The notes beneath the pieces are model-generated. The model did no database searches. It had not been told where the DNA came from and saw only the letters and a program-made list of their open reading frames with translations. The translations under genes and the position numbers were made by a program. Below are positions 10,750-20,479 of a stretch of DNA of 64,000 nt, piece after piece. Numbering within the stretch: position 1 is the stretch's first letter; each line of letters opens with the position of its first letter. This DNA comes from Perognathus longimembris pacificus (Eukaryota; Chordata; Mammalia; Rodentia; Heteromyidae), in contig NC_063166.1 in assembly GCF_023159225.1 (NCBI RefSeq), forward strand, positions 48,973,149 through 49,037,148, written 5' to 3'.

Positions 10750-13700
10750 GTCTGGGTGGCTAGACATGCATTTACTTCTCTGAACTTTAGAAAGCAGACA
10801 CTTCCCTGTTCATTTCTTCCAAATAAGGGTTCTGTCTACACATCCATGATTCCATTGTGAAAACCATAATCCACACTGCCACACACAATTCCACATCACA
10901 GTCATTCTTACTGGGCATGCTTCTCTCCAGTGGTGAGTGGCCAGGCTGGGCTGCAGCTACTGCCCAGAACCTCAGTGTCCTTCTGTGTGGAGCACTCCTG
11001 GTACTCCCATGACCTTGGTCTTTGAAAGGGGCCTGACAATTGGGGTGTTGTGAGAGGCATGCACAGAGGAGGCCTCATAAGATCAAAGAGAGCCTGCATT
11101 TTGCCCCTTTCAGCATAGAGTTAGCCCTGGTGGAGAAGGAGGGCAATTGCCCAGGAGGAGAAGGGAACCGGGGACAGCATTAAGGGCTATTGGAGCCCAG
11201 TAATAAAACATCTGTCAGGTCCGAATAAAGCATGTGTCCAAATAAGAAGTTAAAATAAAAAGGGGGCTGGGAATATGGCCTAGTGGCAAGAGAGCTTGCC
11301 TCCTATACATGAAGCCCTCCGTTCAATTCCCCAGCACCACATATATAGAAAACAGCCAGAAGTGGCACTGTGGCTCAAGTGGCAGAGTGCTAGCCTTGAG
11401 CAAAAAGAAGTCAGGGACAGTGCTCAGGCCCTGAGTCCAAGGCCCAGGACTGGCAAAAGAAAAAAAAAGAAAAGAAAAAGGGCTAAGATCATTTAATGAA
11501 GGTAGATCACATGAAGGTCAGTTTCTTCTCTTACAGGTTGGTACATAGGTACACAGGCTGTTACATGGCACAACAGGCTGGACGGCTGTTTTTCTTTTTC
11601 TTTTTGTTTCCATCTGGCGATACTGGGATTAAACCAAGGCCCTCGAGGATGCTAGGCAAGAGGTCTACCATGCGAGCCATGACCCATCCTTTCTGCTTTA
11701 TTCTAGAAAAGGGGTTTCCTTAATGTAGTCCAGCTAGCCTGAAACGACTGGTCCTCACACCTCTGTCTCCTGAGTGAGTGGGATTATGGGTGTCTACCAC
11801 CTTGCCCTGCTGTGGAGAGCTCAGCTTTGCCTCCTGTGTAAAACTCAGATGCTAAAGACTAATCCATTTCTCCTGCTGCCACAGTCATCACCATCAGTCT
11901 TCCCTTGATCTATCCTGTGGTCCCATGTGCCTGGTTTACAGGTGGTAGACTGATAGCAGAGGGAGCAGGGCCTTGCTCCTTGCTATCCAGTTCCAGGTCT
12001 GGAGCCCTGTTCCCCATCACTCATCTTGGGCTTGGCCAAAGTTCTGACAAGTCAGGTCTGGGATGCCCTGGGCCTGGAAAGTGTTCAATTCTATTCTTTA
12101 ATCACAGTGTAAGACACATAGGTGTGTGACACACTTAAGAGGTACATATTCTCATCAAGAGTCACACTAAAGGAGGAGACATCTGAGGGATGGTCTTCCT
12201 TGTTGGCCTGGACCGCCCCCTCCCCCATGTGTGAAATGCCCCACCTGCTATGGAATGAGAACACAGTTAACTAGGGTAAAGAGAGAGCAGGGGCTCTTTT
12301 ATGGGCTTAATCAGCAGACTCACCATAGACTTTCTAGAATGGACCAATGTCTCTGCCTCCTGAGCTACCGGCAGCAGAATTTAGTTCATCCTGTGCTATG
12401 GCCCAGAACCTTGGCTTTCTGCTTAGACCAGTGCTGGACTCCTAGAACACAGCTGCTTATTTCCCTCCTCCATGGCTGTTCCCAGAGCTGTCGCTTCCAT
12501 TCCTGAGTCCACTGAAGGGCTGTTAGTCCCCATCTTCTGCCTTCTGCTTTTCCTGCTTCTTTTACTCAGCAACAGGAAACATTTTGTCAGAGTGCATCAG
12601 AGGAAAACAGCGATAGTGGTGTGCTTCGTGGGTGATGGTTCTGACAGCTCAAGAATGCAGGCATGAACCCTAGGCAAACACATCAACTCCATGTAACCTA
12701 GCTGCATGCATGTGGCCTTGACCAGTCTTCTAAGTGTTCATTTCACTCTAGATGATGGCTGGAATGAAGTACAACCTGGTTTTGGAAATGGGCCGGACCA
12801 CATGTACCAAGTTCCAGTCCAATTTGAATAACTGTCCCCTCAATGAGGAACCAGGTCAAGAGCAGGTGAGTTGGGGCCAGTCATGCAGGCAGAGGGGCGA
12901 AGACATTTGGGTCATATATGTGCAAGTGTTTGGTTGTGTGTGGGCAGGTATGTGGGGGGGGGGCATGTGCACATGCAGAATGGGAGGTGAATGTGTGTGT
13001 ACACAGAGGAAGGAAATATGGTGACTCCCAAATAGGCAGATAAGGAAACCCTGCGTCATTGGGCTTTCTCCTGGACTGGAGGAGTCATATGCAGGAGTGG
13101 TTCCTAGGGAAGGAGGAGAAGCTCTGTTTGATCCCAGCATTGGCCACCTGCTCAGAGATACACTGAACATACTGGAAGCCTGAAAGTGACCCAAACCCTC
13201 CATGCTGCTTCCCACCCCACTGCCAGGCTCTCCCAGATTAAGTTAGGTCTGGTGGCAGTAACACTTTCCTTGTCAGTCTTCATCATAGTCCCTTTCAGAG
13301 ATGTTTCCCACCCTCTTATTCCTCTTAGTCTTGTCTCTAGTGCTGGAGGGTTGTGGGGCATGCCTTGCCTCAGAGGCGGACCTAGCTGGCCCTGCCTTCC
13401 AGCCTTGGGACCACGTGTGGCCAAGATGGTGCCTGATAGTGAACCTAGAGGCAGTCCTGTGGGCTGTGAAGTAAAATAAGGCCGCCTCTTAGAATTGGTC
13501 ACTCGGCCCACCCTTGACGGACAGCTCAGGCCTCCTCACAGTCCCTAGATACGTGTATGTACATCCCTCCCCTTCCTGCCGATCTTTGACCTGATTGGCT
13601 CCTGTGCCTTATTTAATACAAGGATCTACCTCAATAAAGGAGCCTTTTCACTGACTTAAGCTCCCTGGCCGTCTGTTTGTCCTCTGGTGACGGAGGGCTG

Positions 13701-14457
13701 GGTGTGGGCCGTCTGTCGACCCTTTCCTCTTCTTGGCTCACCTGGTCGGGACGTGTTTCCCCATCTCTCCCGCAGGTCAAGAGAGCGCGGGAGGGCTGGG
13801 GATATAGCCTAGTGGCAAGAGTGCCTGCCTCGGATACACGAGGCCCTAGGTTCGATTCCCCAGCACCACATATACAGAAAACGGCCAGAAGTGGTGCTGT
13901 GACTCAAGTGGCAGAGTGCTAGCCTTGAGCGGGAAGAAGCCAGGGACAGTGCTCAGGCCCTGAGTCCAAGGCCCAGGACTGGCCAAAAAAAAAAAAAAAA
14001 AAAAGAGAGCGCGGGAGGCTAGAGACCCCGAAAAAGGTGGTGGGTCTTTCTCACCTTTCACCTCCTCTGGGGCTCCAACAGCCTGGCAAAGCTTCTCCTT
14101 AGAGGTCTGTGCTAGGGCAAGAGAATGGAGTCCCAGAAGCCTGGAAAGAGGCAGCCGGAGACACCTGGTTTAGTTAGAATAATAAATAGAGGGATGGTGA
14201 GCAGATGTCATAGAGTTGTGCTGTGGGTCCTGAAACTCCAGGGTTTGGGGGTATGGGTGGAAGGCAAGTGCCTCACCTCCCTCCTTCCCAATGCTCCCTC
14301 TGGCATCTCATGGCTGAGAACCTTCTCTTTCAATGACAACCATGCTGAATATCACTATCTCTTCCTTTTGCAGAGAAAATTCTGCTCCTTTGAGATCTAC
14401 GATGTGCCCTGGGAACACAAGATGTCTATGTTAAAGTACAACTGTAAAAATGCCTAA
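9912..14457 (+). CDS. Cystatin C-like type 2 cystatin (three exons)
   Basis: Joining 9912-10142, 12752-12865 and 14374-14457 gives 142 residues, the normal size for a secreted type 2 cystatin, an inhibitor of papain-like cysteine proteases. A signal peptide (IRLLLLSTLAIA) precedes the mature chain, which keeps the N-terminal Gly region (PLLGSFEKAD), a DND at the legumain-loop position, four Cys for two disulfides (TTCTK, NNC, FCSF, YNC) and the second hairpin Pro-Trp (VPWE). The central QxVxG loop reads QMMAG, so the conserved Val is Met. No N-glycosylation site replaces the NLT seen in the CST3 copy. All splice sites are GT-AG and the frame is open. An in-frame ATG at 9897 has a weaker context than 9912. 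It is a tandem paralogue of CST3 and could correspond to rodent Cst10; I am not certain of the orthology. Confidence 0.88.
10494..10534 (+). repeat. (CA)n microsatellite, intron 1
   Basis: About 20 uninterrupted CA units lie in intron 1 of the first cystatin gene; CST3 intron 1 has none at this place. Confidence 0.95.
10540..10690 (+). other. Intron 1 block paralogous to CST3 intron 1
   Basis: The block aligns with 40500-40655, sharing words such as GATGTCTTAGCAT, TTCCCCTTT and GATTCACAGAACAGCT/GACTCACAGAGCAGCT. It shows that intronic DNA was duplicated with the gene. Confidence 0.75.
10702..10748 (+). repeat. (CA)n microsatellite, intron 1
   Basis: A second CA array in the same intron, about 22 units with one TA interruption. 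It follows directly on the paralogous block, whose CST3 counterpart lacks the expansion. Confidence 0.95.
11264..11480 (+). mobile_element. IDL-Geo SINE
   Basis: Full dimer in intron 1: ID-like left unit (GGGCTGGGAATATGGCC ... TTCAATTCCCCAGCACC), then the Geo unit (GTGGCTCAAGTGGCAGAG ... GGCCCTGAGTC) and an A-rich tail with G interruptions. Flanking AAAAAGGG repeats are plausible target duplications. Confidence 0.85.
11590..11815 (-). mobile_element. Diverged SINE, ID-like plus second unit
   Basis: On the - strand an ID-like segment with a B-box-like end follows a segment ending in CTCCTGAGTGAGTGGGATTATGGG-type sequence on the + strand. It resembles an older ID/7SL composite, also seen at 62515-62735. 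Family assignment is uncertain. Confidence 0.45.
12150..12751 (+). other. Intron 1 3' block paralogous to CST3
   Basis: This block aligns almost end to end with 42296-42940, up to the exon 2 acceptor. Shared words include GTCACACT(A/G)AAGGAGG, TGTCTCTGCCTCCT, GAAGGGCTGTT and CTTGACCAGT. It shows no sign of coding constraint and should be read as duplicated intron. Confidence 0.8.
12752..12865 (+). CDS. Cystatin C-like exon 2
   Basis: The 38 codons run from the acceptor TCTAG to CAG|GTGAGT. They encode the second half of the QxVxG loop (MMAG), the strand GMKYNLVLEMGRTTC and the Cys-containing loop. Length and both phases equal those of CST3 exon 2. Confidence 0.9.
13341..13780 (+). mobile_element. 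Probable solo LTR in intron 2
   Basis: The stretch has LTR organisation: a CCAAGATGGTGCC motif like the YY1-type element of class II LTRs, a TATTTAAT box at 13609-13616, AATAAA at 13633-13638 and a GC-richer U5-like side to about 13780. It lies in sense orientation in intron 2. Both edges and any target duplication are uncertain. Confidence 0.45.
13779..14018 (+). mobile_element. Young IDL-Geo SINE in intron 2
   Basis: The element occupies 13794-14002 and is flanked by perfect repeats AAGAGAGCGCGGGAG at 13779-13793 and 14003-14017. It carries an uninterrupted A tail. Variants CCTAGGTTCG and GCGGGAAGAAGCC mark a subfamily shared with the copies at 46.6, 58.1 and 60.3 kb. The perfect flanks suggest recent insertion. 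Confidence 0.93.
14374..14457 (+). CDS. Cystatin C-like exon 3
   Basis: The acceptor is TTTTGCAG. The 27 codons plus TAA encode CSFEIYDVPWEHK and the last disulfide Cys, ending KNA as cystatin C proteins often do. Confidence 0.9.
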   Translation, partial: RKFCSFEIYDVPWEHKMSMLKYNCKNA

Positions 14458-14660
14458 GAGTTCGTGCCAGGCTGGGCTGCACTGGCCACCCCTCCCTGAA
14501 GCCCTGCTCTGTAGTCCATCAACCTTTAGATGACAGCTGGCCTTGGAGGACCAGCAGGCCACAGTGGAGGCTCTCATCATCATCTCCTTGCTTTCCAAAT
14601 ATCCCAGTAATAGAACTCCCAGTTGCTTTGCTCTCTCCATAAACATATGATGAGCTCTTG
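14458..14660 (+). other. 3' UTR of the cystatin C-like gene
   Basis: A CATAAA variant poly(A) signal at 14638-14643 occupies the place of the AATAAA at 44326 in CST3. Similarity continues past it (GTGAGGGAGGAGG in both), so the duplication includes the 3' flank. Confidence 0.5.
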
Positions 14661-14807
14661 AGTTGATTTCTGTGTTGGGGTGTGAGGGAGGAGGATGGGA
14701 GCCGGGCCTCAAGGCTACACATAGGCAACTTGGGGGATGGCTCTCTGCCATCTGAGTCTCCAAGCATATAAAGAGCCTAGAGGGACCCAGAACCCAGATG
14801 TGATGCA

Positions 14808-14885
14808 GACAGATAGATAGGCAGGCAGGCAAACAGAAAGATAGATAGGTAGGCAGGCAGGCAGACAGACAGACAGACAAAGACA
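14808..14885 (+). repeat. Imperfect GATA/GGCA/GACA tetranucleotide array
   Basis: Interleaved GATA, GGCA and GACA units form a degenerate tetranucleotide repeat downstream of the first cystatin gene. Confidence 0.85.
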
Positions 14886-15020
14886 GAAAGGATCTAGGCT
14901 TAGATGGGCCAGGCCTCATCCATGTATGCAGAACTGACTGACTACAAGAAGTGCCAGTCATGAGTCAGTTTCCCTAGAGACTCCATAAATAATGGCAATT
15001 ATGTATAAATCATCTCAGTG

Positions 15021-15022
<2 letters not shown>

Positions 15023-15068
<46 letters not shown>
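15023..15068 (+). repeat. (TG)n microsatellite
   Basis: About 23 TG units precede a short antisense SINE remnant (15075-15195). From 15200 to 15715 nothing else is recognised. Confidence 0.9.
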
Positions 15069-15069
<1 letters not shown>

Positions 15070-15717
15070 CTGCTAGTTAATTGGATATAAGAGTCTTCTG
15101 GACTTCTTTGCCCAGGTTGGCTTTGAACCTTGATTCTTAGAGCTCAGTCCCCTGAGTAGCTAGGATTATAGGTATGAACCACTGGCACTCAAGTTTAAAT
15201 TATATATATATGTGTGTGTATGTATGTATATTTGTATTCACAAAAGATCAGGCACCTGCATGACAGAGCATAGAAAATATGTTTATGTGTAACTCATGGG
15301 GGAAAGGCAGATCAGAAACTAGAAAGGGAGACAGCACAGAGCAGAACCAGTACATCTGCCATGCTGTGCCCTATGGGGGGGTCACGGGTGACCACTCCCC
15401 ACCTTCTCTGCCCTTGGATATACAACAAGTCCTTGTGTGAAGCATGATGAAAGGGATGTAGCATTTACAACAGAAGCAGACTGTTATCAGGGAGACTTTC
15501 TTCTGTTTCTAAGGAGGCTATCTAATTAGTTGCAGCACCCATCATTACACAGGGATATCTTAATGGCCCAGAGCAAACAGACCATGTTCCTACTGTGCAC
15601 CTTTTCTCCTATCCTTCCACCTGCCTCAAAGGGCAGAAGGCGAGAGTCTTCATGGCCTGGCCACTAGGGCCCCATTTCTCAGAAGTGCATCGTAGAAGCA
15701 TTAGAAAGCTGTCTTGG

Positions 15718-16116
15718 AGCCCAGAGCTTGTGGCGGCTCACACCTGTAATGCTCACAACTCAATAGTCTAAGGTCTCAGATCAAAATTCAAAGCCAGTCC
15801 AGCCAGGAAAGTCCATAAAACTCATCTCCAGATAGCCAGCAAAAAAAAAAAAAGAGAGAGAGAGAGAAGTGGAGCTGTAGCTCAAATGGTTTACCACTAG
15901 CCTTGAGTAGAAAATGATACAGGATAGTGTCAGGCCCTAAGTTCAAGCCCCAGTACAGGCACAATAATGAAAGGAAGACAGAAAAGAAGGAAGGAAAGAG
16001 AGAGAGAATAAAAGAGAAAAAGACTGAAAAGAAAGAGGAAAAAGGAAAAGAAAGACAGGAAGGAAGGAAGGAAGGAAGGAAGGAAGGAAGGAAGGAAGGA
16101 AGGAAGGAAGGAAGGC
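15718..16116 (+). mobile_element. 7SL-Geo type SINE with (GGAA)n tail
   Basis: A degraded 7SL-like left half is followed at 15870-15960 by the Geo unit (GTGGAGCTGTAGCTCAAATGG ... GTTCAAGCCCCAG). Its purine tail has grown into a GGAA array (16057-16114). From 16120 to 16890 I see no feature. Confidence 0.65.
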
Positions 16117-16891
16117 TGTTTTGTGGTGACCTCACCATGATCACTGAAGGTGAAATGCCAAAGGGGACCAGGGGGACGAGAGAGCCCAGTGGTCAGCACC
16201 CCATGGACTTTGGGTTGCAATGGTGAGTGGAACATGGAGAGTACAGAAATATCTCCAATGGTACCCCATTTTTTTCTCCACCTTGCAGACAGATCCTTCT
16301 CTACCTTTATTTAACAAAAGTCCCTGGGAAGATGTAAGGGAAGTGCCTCCCACGGAGCCATGAGCTCCTAAGATCTGAGTCTGTTGTGTCTTCCCAATAA
16401 GTTCACAGCTATCACCACACATCAGGGTTCTTTCTTCATGGCGAATGTCTACCACCCATGGGAGTGTGTGAGGGGGAAGTAATGCATAAGGCCCTTGGCC
16501 AGCTGCATGGCCCTCAAAGCACATGAGACAGAGCATGGCGGTTTTAGTTACTGTTCTGAGGAGGAGGCCCTGGAACTCTGCCTCTGGACAAATCCAGCCA
16601 CCTCCCCTGGGCTAGTCGTGTCCCTCTCCATTTGCCTTAGTTACTGACAAAATATCCAAAGTAAAGTAAATGACAGCTATTGCAGTGCCCATTCTACCAA
16701 ATAGTTTTAGAGTTCTCATACCCCCACAGATGCTGTCATGAGATACCTTGAGCTGAGGGGAAGGGGGGGATCCTTTGGATGGGATGTGTTAGAAAGGGCT
16801 ATGCTGCTGGGATAGCCCTCACCCCACAATACATAAATGATCGTAATGCTGAAATATCACATATAAAAATGGCAATGGCAGGAAGAGAGTC

Positions 16892-17190
16892 TTTCAGCCT
16901 AGCACCCTGTGACTCATACCTATCATCCTACTGAGGAGACTGAGCTGTGAGGGTCACAATTCAAGGCCAATTTAGGCAATTCTGTTGGCCTGGCTTTCTG
17001 TCACTACTCATACAAGATTGAGCATATATTGAAGTGAAAAACTTGGCTACTACTTAATGTCACTAGCACTATCTACAACCAGAAAAAAAAAAGCAAGGCT
17101 TGTGTGGTGGAGCACTAGCCTAGCAAGAAACCAAGCAAGCACAAACCCTGATTTCAAATTCTTATATTACAGATAAAGCCAGAGCCAGAA
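16892..17190 (+). mobile_element. 7SL-Geo SINE interrupted by a 93-bp insert
   Basis: The left half (CTGTGACTCATACCTATC ... TTCAAGGCCAA) is cut at 16977 by a 93-base segment also present at 18961-19053. It resumes near 17070 with TATCTACAACCAG and a Geo-like end (GGAGCACTAGCC). About 20 bases of SINE are replaced by the insert. A GA-rich run follows (17213-17262). Confidence 0.6.
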
Positions 17191-17289
17191 ACAGAATGAC
17201 ACACATAAGGGAGTGGGGGAGAGAGGAGAGAGAGATAGAGACAGAGAAAAAGACAGAGATCTATCAAGACAGCACTCCATCCAATAAAA

Positions 17290-18405
17290 ATAAATGATAA
17301 ATGCAGACCCTACAACCTTCTGGCTTGTGAGTCCTACGGTCTGTAAACATCCTTAGGTAGAGCCTCAATCCTGCACCTAATGATCAGGACCACCAGGTGG
17401 CAGCATTCACTCACTGATTAACTGCATGACTCCCGGACTCTGGAATCCTGGTCACCTGTGTATTCAGAAAGGTGGCTCCTGGAATAGACTTATCATTTAC
17501 CTGGAAGGATGAAGCTTTGTAAACGTTACACCCATAACTTCTGCTCCAGGCTCTGGAGAGCCCCATATTCCAGTCTTTGCCCTCACTACTCTGGGATATC
17601 TGAAAACTGTACAAATCACTGAAGAGCACAAATGACAATAAGTCTACACCCTCCAGTTACCACAGCTTTTTCTACTTCTCTCAACTTAAGCAGGAAGATT
17701 CCAAAATGGAGTTTCCCCTGGAAAGGAGAGAGGCCTATCTAGAATTGGCATAGATTGTAGAGACACTGGAACTTTCTCAAAGCAGATTAGGTGAATATGT
17801 ATGAACCCTGTGTACAAGCCTGGTTTCTACTGTCTCTCCTATGCTTTCCTCCCTTCCTCTTTTCTCTCTGCGGTCTTGTTCATTCTTCTTCTTCTCTAGT
17901 CTCCTAAGTCCTTCATCATGATCTTTTCTAGAGGCCAGAGGGAAGAAAAGAGTCAAGGAAAATCTGTATTCTTCATTCAGTGATACGACTGAGGAACATT
18001 TGAGTTCTGATTTGATGGACCAGTACAGGGAAATCCCCTTACCCACTGCCTATGTTCTGATTCAGAGAGTTACCTATCTCACTGTTAAATCCACTTATCA
18101 CCCTCATCACCATCATCACAGTCACCACCACTTCCATCACTATCATAACCACTTACTCAGGTGAACTAGTGAAGATCCTAAGAAGGATTGGAAAGCTGAG
18201 GCAGAGGACAACAAGAGGATATGGGTAGCCTGTCCTCCTTGCTATTCTCTCTGAAGTTTTGGGGTCAGTTCTCTGTGCTGCTCAGTGCTCTGTTGTCTTT
18301 TCTAATTTTTTTGTTTTGTTTTGTTTTTTGAAAATTATTTTCTCTTTTAATCCTACACAGATACATAAGGGGTACAATATGACCTGTTTAGAAATAGGAG
18401 CCTTC
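17290..18405. other. Intergenic, no gene recognised
   Basis: The only structure is a degenerate CAT/CAC triplet run at 18095-18152. No coding frame or repeat boundary is convincing. Confidence 0.4.
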
Positions 18406-18409
18406 AGGG

Positions 18410-18645
18410 TTGGGAATGTGGCTTAGTGGTAGAGGGCTTGCCTAGCATGTATGAAGCACTGGACTTGATTCCTCAGTACCACATAAACAGAAAAGGCTGG
18501 AAGTGGTGCTGTGGCTCAAGAGGTAGAGTGCTAGCCTTGAGCAAAAGAAGCTTGAGGGCAGTGCCCAGGTCCGGAAGGAAGGAAGGAAGGAAGGAAGGAA
18601 GGAAGGAAGGAAGGAAGGAAGGAGAAAGAAGGGAGGGAGGGAAGA
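18410..18645 (+). mobile_element. IDL-Geo SINE with (GGAA)n tail
   Basis: An older dimer: ID-like unit (GGGAATGTGGCTTAGTGG), Geo unit to GCCCAGGTCC, then a GGAA array (18573-18622) in place of the A tail. Confidence 0.8.
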
Positions 18646-18694
18646 AGAGGAGCCTTCAGTAAGTAAAAGATTGGCTTAAATTTTTCTGGAAATA

Positions 18695-18960
18695 GTCTAA
18701 ACAATTACAATATTCAGGTGATGTCAGATAGGGACATTTTGAATATTTTTATTATCTTTAAATAATTGTATGAAGGAGTTGCCATTCCCCAAAGCAGTCA
18801 TAAATACAGTGCATCTTGATCAATATCACCTCATAATTTTAGGTTATGCATTGAATTTTTTGCCATTTAACAAAGCAGTTTATGTATACAATGCATCTGG
18901 ATTTGTCATTACTTCACCATCTTCACCCCACTTCCACCCACTCCCTCCCCTTCTATTTCT
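18695..18960 (-). mobile_element. Old L1 3'-end-like repeat
   Basis: Related copies occur at 40745-40935, 45070-45150 and 56480-56700 (shared themes: TTGTACAAAGGGGTTTC or its variants, CATCTTGATCA, pyrimidine-rich trailing part). Their position beside other L1 sequence suggests an old L1 3' UTR read backwards. Confidence 0.4.
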
Positions 18961-19053
18961 CAATTCTGTTGGCCTGGCTTTCTGTCACTACTCATACCAG
19001 ATTGAGCATATATTGAAGTGAAAAACTTGGCTCCTACTTAATGTCACTAGCAC
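18961..19053 (+). repeat. Second copy of the 93-bp duplicated segment
   Basis: Identical to 16977-17069 except for two bases by eye, in the same orientation, 1,984 bases apart. It contains no SINE sequence of its own. Confidence 0.9.
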
Positions 19054-19204
19054 ATAAATATATATCTAACACAGACACAAACTCAGGAAACAGAAGAGGC
19101 GATAACAGTAACCCTATTTGTGACCAACCTGCGCTAAGTTTTCACTCAAAGATGACTTTATGGGGCAATATTCTTGAATTGTATTTTAAGTGGTTTATAA
19201 CAGT

Positions 19205-19440
19205 TGTAGAAACAAAGTCGGGTGCCAGTGGCTCATGCCTGTAATCCTAGCTACTCAGGAGGCTGAGATTTGAGGATCACGGTTCAAAGCCAACCCAGGC
19301 AGGAAAGTCCAAGAGACTCTTATCTCCAATTAACCACCCTCTGGAAGTGGCACTGTGGTTCAACTGGTAGAGCGCTAGCCTTGAGCTAAAGAGCTCAAGG
19401 ACAGTGCCCAGGACTAGAGTTCAAACACCCTGACAAACAA
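19205..19440 (+). mobile_element. 7SL-Geo chimeric SINE
   Basis: The left half (GGCTCATGCCTGTAATCCTA, then CTACTCAGGAGGCTGAG) has the 7SL/Alu/B1 pattern. The right half, from 19345, is the Geo unit with A-box-like TGGTTCAACTGG and B-box-like GAGTTCAAACACC. It is the best-preserved + strand copy of this type in the window. Confidence 0.8.
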
Positions 19441-19794
19441 AAAAAAGTTTCAGGAACAAGGAGAGGAAAGGAAACTGCTTTGTGCAACTTAGAAAATCAC
19501 CAAGAAAAATTAAAATACACATAAGGGAAATGGAATGGAGGGGGAATAAAGGTAATCCACAGTTGATCAGCCCAGACATAAAGTAAAATGAAGCAACCTC
19601 CTTCTACTGGGCCAAATAGAAATTGAATTAGAGTAGAATAAGCAAGAAGGGTGCACCCAGAGTAGCATCCAGTGGTGTTCTGGGTAAGATGGACACCTAG
19701 TACCTTGATTATTGTGGTGCCTGAGTGGAACAGGACGTGGAAGCCATCATTATCTTCTGGCCTGGAGATATCTCACTACCAAAAGACGATATGA

Positions 19795-19970
19795 GTCTTC
19801 TTTCTGTTGCTGCCACCAAATACCTGAGAAAATCAATTCAAAGAAGGAAAGATTAACCTTGGCTTATGGTTTCACAGGTTTCAATCCATAGTCACTTGGC
19901 TCGCTTGTTTCTGGGCCTGAGAGGAGGTAGAACATCATGGGGGTGGAGGTGGCAAGGTAGAGTAGATCTG
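19795..19970 (+). repeat. Interspersed repeat, type uncertain
   Basis: It shares the 'TTCTGTTGCTG ... AAATACCTGAG' opening with 55025-55080 and resembles a common rodent and primate repeat of that start. I do not know its exact class. Confidence 0.35.
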
Positions 19971-19978
19971 TTCATCCC

Positions 19979-20182
19979 AAGGTGTCCAGGAAGGGCTGGG
20001 AATATGGCCTAGTGTCAAGAGTGCTTGCCTCATATACATGAAGCCCTGGGTTCGATTCCCCAGCACCACATATACAGAAAACGGCCAGAAGTGGCGCTGT
20101 GGCTCAAGGGGCAGAGTGCTAGCCTTGAGCAAAAAGAAGCCAGGGACAGTGCTCAGGCCCTGAGTCCAAGCCCAGGACTGGC

Positions 20183-20230
<48 letters not shown>

Positions 20231-20244
20231 AGGTGTCCAGGAAG
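19979..20244 (+). mobile_element. IDL-Geo SINE with (CA)n tail
   Basis: The element is flanked by perfect repeats AAGGTGTCCAGGAAG (19979-19993 and 20230-20244). Its tail is a CA array (20187-20226) instead of poly(A). Confidence 0.93.
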
Positions 20245-20317
20245 CAGATTTCATGCTCTATGTGATGTGATGGTTCTAGACAATATACTTTAAATGACAA
20301 AATAGTAGAAGTGGAGA

Positions 20318-20450
20318 AGGAAAACCCAGCATGGTAGCACACATCCACAGTCCCAGCTACTTGGAAGGCAGCAGCAGGAGGATCTCAAGTTTGAAGGCAA
20401 CCTGAGCAAAGTTAGTGTAAGACCCCATCTCCCAAACAAGTGCAAACAAA
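20318..20450 (+). mobile_element. B1-like (7SL) SINE
   Basis: The sequence GCATGGTAGCACACATCCAC, then CCAGCTACTTGGAAGGC and GACCCCATCTCC, follows the order of B1/Alu monomers. It has no Geo half. A short similar piece lies at 21258-21310. Confidence 0.65.
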
Positions 20451-20479
20451 AGTACTATACATGGCTCAAATGATAGAAT

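Noticed and set aside
12472..12666. An open frame in intron 1 of the first cystatin gene has a counterpart in CST3 intron 1 (42718-42858), and both would encode a Leu-rich membrane-like peptide; indels between them are multiples of three.
   Set aside because: Most base differences between the two copies change the amino acid, the C-terminal parts diverge, and the flanking non-coding intron is just as similar. The resemblance is plain duplicated DNA.
15927..16226. Open frames over the GGAA repeat.
   Set aside because: They are products of SINE tail and tetranucleotide repeat.
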